Shown: in pieces, positions 45,501-47,323 of the stretch | Position numbering within the stretch: the first letter of the stretch is position 1 | Layout: each line of letters begins with the position of its first letter | From: Thiorhodococcus sp. | Lineage (GTDB): Bacteria; Pseudomonadota; Gammaproteobacteria; Chromatiales; Chromatiaceae | Length of the DNA stretch: 47,323 bases | Direction: 5' to 3' | Assembly (NCBI GenBank): GCA_029257385.1 | Contig: JARIBS010000129.1 | Coordinates: 1 to 47,323, forward strand | The notes under the pieces: model-generated | Seen by the model: the letters and a program-made list of their open reading frames with translations, nothing else | Told to the model about the DNA's origin: nothing | Database searches by the model: none | Translations under genes and position numbers: made by a program

Positions 45501-46197
45501 TCAGCTTCAATGGCAGTTCGAGGCGTTTCGGCAATGGCACCACGCGGTCCTTCTGGCCCTTGCCGTCCCGCACGATAATCTGGTGATACTCGAAGTCCAG
45601 GTCCTGCACCCGAAGCCGCACGCACTCCATCAACCGCATCCCGGTGCCGTACAGCAGCGCGGCCATTCTCTGCTGAGTGACGTCCAGGCGATCCAACAAC
45701 CGAGCAACCTCGCCGCAGGTCAGCACCACCGGCAGGCGTTGCGGACGCTTCGCACGAGCGAACTCGCCGCGCAAGCCCCTGGCTTTAGACATGGGGTGAG
45801 CGCCGCCGTCGAGCCGTGGGCCGACAGGTCCTTCCCGCGCAATCGTCGGGTGATCGCCCGCCAGAGACCGCGCCGAATCCCTCCAATACGCCCAGTCGAC
45901 CTCGCCCACAACCGCCGCGTTCGCCGTCACCAAGAGGTTCCTTACCACCTCGACGATCTGCTCGAACTGCCAGTCCTCGATTCTGTCTCTCCTGCCAACA
46001 GCATCGAGATACCTCTTCACATCGTCAACGCTGTGCTTTGCAAGACGCTTGCTGGCATGTGCTTTCAGATACCGTTCCGCGTGTCGCACATACCAGGGCA
46101 TCGCGGATTCCTTGATGCCCGATTTCCGTGCGCGCTCAATGAAATTGTCCCAGAAACGCTGGACAGCCACGCTCGACGTTGTGTGCTCGCCCGCCAC
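45199..46197 (-). pseudogene. Truncated integron-type tyrosine recombinase (IntI-like)
   Basis: Residues 1-231 are an integrase. The N-terminal SAM-like core-binding domain is followed by YGTGMRLMECVRLRVQDLDF (catalytic Arg188) and IIVRDGKGQKDRVVPLPKRL (Lys216), very close to integron integrases. The protein then changes abruptly after about LELPLK (near 45505) to a low-complexity Arg/His/Pro-rich tail. The conserved HxxR box, second His and tyrosine nucleophile are missing, so it is inactive. The GTG start has GGGAGAAG seven bases upstream. It faces away from the repeat-rich region and AT-rich gene to its right, the usual layout of intI and its cassettes. Confidence 0.8.
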
Positions 46198-46343
46198 CTG
46201 CTAGCTTCTCCCTATGGGGTTTAGGGTATCCGCATTGTATACGACAAGCGCTCACCCTCAACAACCGCCAACCGAGCTAGGCAGAGTCTGCCCGAATCCA
46301 GATAGGCAGAATCCGTCTATCTCACCGGACCGACACTCTGTCT

Positions 46344-46434
46344 ACTCAACTGATAAGCGGCGCCCTCCATGGCGCCGCTTATCGCGGAGCTGTGCGACAG
46401 GTGTCTCGAAGATAAGAAGGCGGTGCAGTTGAGC
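46344..46434. repeat. Nested inverted repeats with attC-like core motifs
   Basis: ACTCAAC (46344-46350) fits the integron core RYYYAAC and GTTGAGC (46428-46434) fits GTTRRRY. The flanking 8 bp CTCAACTG and CAGTTGAG are exact reverse complements. Inside is a perfect 13-bp hairpin, GATAAGCGGCGCC (46352-46364) with GGCGCCGCTTATC (46371-46383). The arms between do not otherwise pair well, so a true attC is unproven. Confidence 0.4.
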
Positions 46435-46609
46435 AATGGCAGTTGCTTCACCGGCGTCGCTGCAGAAACCTGCGAGGCCGTGCCAACGATTTTGATTAGG
46501 GATTTTGAGACTTGATACCGTACCGCACGGCGACGCCTATCAAGACGCTTGAGTCGAACCACGCTCAACCCCCGTCCGTGGGGGTTGAGCGTGGTCGCAC
46601 AGCTCCGCG
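46383..46609. repeat. 16-bp inverted repeat pair flanking ~195 bp
   Basis: CGCGGAGCTGTGCGAC at 46383-46398 recurs as its exact reverse complement at 46594-46609. Similarity continues outward for about ten bases (7 of 10). Pairs like this can mark a small mobile element or two copies of an attC-type site in opposite orientation. No transposase is inside. Confidence 0.75.
46558..46595. repeat. Perfect 16-bp-stem hairpin
   Basis: ACCACGCTCAACCCCC (46558-46573) pairs exactly with GGGGGTTGAGCGTGGT (46580-46595) around GTCCGT. It could be a terminator of a leftward or rightward transcript, though no T run follows. It contains GCTCAAC and GTTGAGC, the same 7-mers as the attC-like element. Confidence 0.75.
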
Positions 46610-46660
46610 TTCAGCGGTGAGAAACGGAAAAATTCATTAAAATGGAAGGTGTAAGGATCA

Positions 46661-47323
46661 ATGGCTTCATCAAGTAAAATTACCCCGTCAAGCCCTAGGC
46701 TTGCATCTCTTCTGTCCGATGTTGAACGAGGAAATATCAAAATTCCCGTTTTTCAACGTCAGTATATATGGACTGATGAACAGATAATAAGTTTGTTGGA
46801 TTCTATATATCGCGGGTATCCTGTTGGTTCGCTGTTAATGTGGTCTACGAAGGAAGAATTAAAACACGAACGAAATGTTGGAGGGTTTAAGCTTCCGGAT
46901 ACCCCCGAGGACTATCCGGTTAACTATATACTTGATGGACAGCAACGCCTAACTACGCTTTATGGCGTCTTTCACTCCGACAGTAATACCTCAGATCCTG
47001 AGCTTGCAGACCGTTTTAATATTTGTTACCTGCCAAATGATGATGTTTTTTCTCATCATAAAGCTGCTGCAGGTAAGGATAAAATACATCTAAATACAAT
47101 TTTAGATACAACAAGGCTGTTGGCGGAGTTGCCTAAATTCAATGATGAGCAAAAAAATAAAATTGCAAAGGTAACTGAAGCATTTAAAGATTATGAATTT
47201 CCGATAGTTACAATTAAAGAAAGAAATAACAAAGAGGTTTGTAGCATCTTCCAAAGAATTAACTCTTCTGGAACGCCACTTAGCAATCTTGAGCTGCTTA
47301 CCGCTTGGACATGGTCGGACCAA
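46661..47323 (+). CDS. DUF262 (GmrSD N-terminal-like) protein, 3' end beyond window
   Basis: The frame is open for 221 codons to the window end. MASSSKITPSS begins it, then FQRQYIWTDEQI, NYILDGQQRLTTLYG and IFQRINSSGTPLSNLE appear. These are the DUF262 motifs (DGQQR and F-x-R-I-N-x-x-G) of the ParB-like NTP-binding domain in GmrS/GmrD type IV restriction and related defence proteins. AAGGA lies four bases before the ATG. The gene is strongly AT-rich (about 27% GC in one sampled line) against ~70% in the nearby RND gene, so it was acquired. The C-terminal domain (HNH DUF1524 in GmrSD) is outside, so its exact type is open. Confidence 0.85.
   Translation, partial: MASSSKITPSSPRLASLLSDVERGNIKIPVFQRQYIWTDEQIISLLDSIYRGYPVGSLLMWSTKEELKHERNVGGFKLPDTPEDYPVNYILDGQQRLTTLYGVFHSDSNTSDPELADRFNICYLPNDDVFSHHKAAAGKDKIHLNTILDTTRLLAELPKFNDEQKNKIAKVTEAFKDYEFPIVTIKERNNKEVCSIFQRINSSGTPLSNLELLTAWTWSDQ

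Larger units (their letters stand above)
46198..46660. other. Repeat-rich intergenic region between integrase remnant and DUF262 gene
   Basis: The 463-bp stretch has no convincing gene. It holds a direct repeat TAGGCAGA at 46278-46285 and 46303-46310, and several inverted repeats listed separately (46344-46434, 46383-46398 with 46594-46609, 46511-46544, 46558-46595). In an integron this is where attI and the first attC would be. Confidence 0.6.

Noticed and set aside
46558-46595. CRISPR repeat
   Set aside because: The palindrome resembles some repeat stems, but there is only one copy, no spacers and no cas genes in the window.

Overview
The window reads as chromosomal DNA of a GC-rich gammaproteobacterium. 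The proteins most resemble those of purple sulfur bacteria (Chromatiaceae); this is a judgement from residue patterns and gene order, not from a search. Most of the window is visibly GC-rich (42 of 60 bases at 42781-42840). Two places differ: the central part of an intein in nrdB (about 45-53% GC in sampled lines) and the far right end (16 of 60 bases GC at 47161-47220).

Layout. 1-642: 3' end of 23S rRNA, 5S rRNA and a strong terminator. 846-3147: moaA, a zinc-ribbon NUDIX hydrolase and msrA. 3331-7254 (minus): a lone 1307-residue P-loop protein with an N-terminal nuclease-like domain, a candidate STAND-type antiviral protein. 7464-9794 (minus): class I ribonucleotide reductase small subunit, interrupted in its iron-binding motif by a 318-residue intein and preceded by two NrdR-type operators 31 bp apart. 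10072-11286: small unknown and lipoprotein genes, a possible amber-interrupted lipoprotein and a perfect 43-nt palindrome. 11558-12856: a short hybrid cluster protein behind an FNR/DNR-type site. 13132-17144: bacterial PH-domain membrane protein, small membrane protein, pepA, lptG (no lptF beside it) and an RDD protein.

17209-25247 (plus): a two-PAS histidine kinase overlapping a FixJ-type regulator, then a DRE-TIM aldolase abutting citrate synthase, an unknown helical protein, an HPF-like protein and an NDUFA9-like SDR protein. 25271-28456 (minus): glycerate 2-kinase, tsaB and a PfkB kinase. 28591-32595: a small exported unknown, then cydC and cydD. 32706-34148 (minus): a VpsR-like sigma-54 activator. 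34528-37969 (plus): rpsP-rimM-trmD-rplS followed by sbcB. 38037-39988 (minus): a CheY-CheC-diguanylate cyclase operon. 40239-40961 (minus): trmO. 41040-45202 (plus): an RND adaptor-pump pair.

The right end (45189-47323) is accessory DNA. It holds an integron-type integrase gene that has lost its catalytic C-terminus and is joined to an unrelated coding-like fragment, then about 460 bp crowded with inverted repeats, then an AT-rich DUF262/GmrSD-type gene that runs off the window. The best candidates for something new are the STAND-like protein at 3331-7254 and this integron-like right end. The active-site intein of NrdB and the sensor/aldolase/citrate synthase neighbourhood come next.
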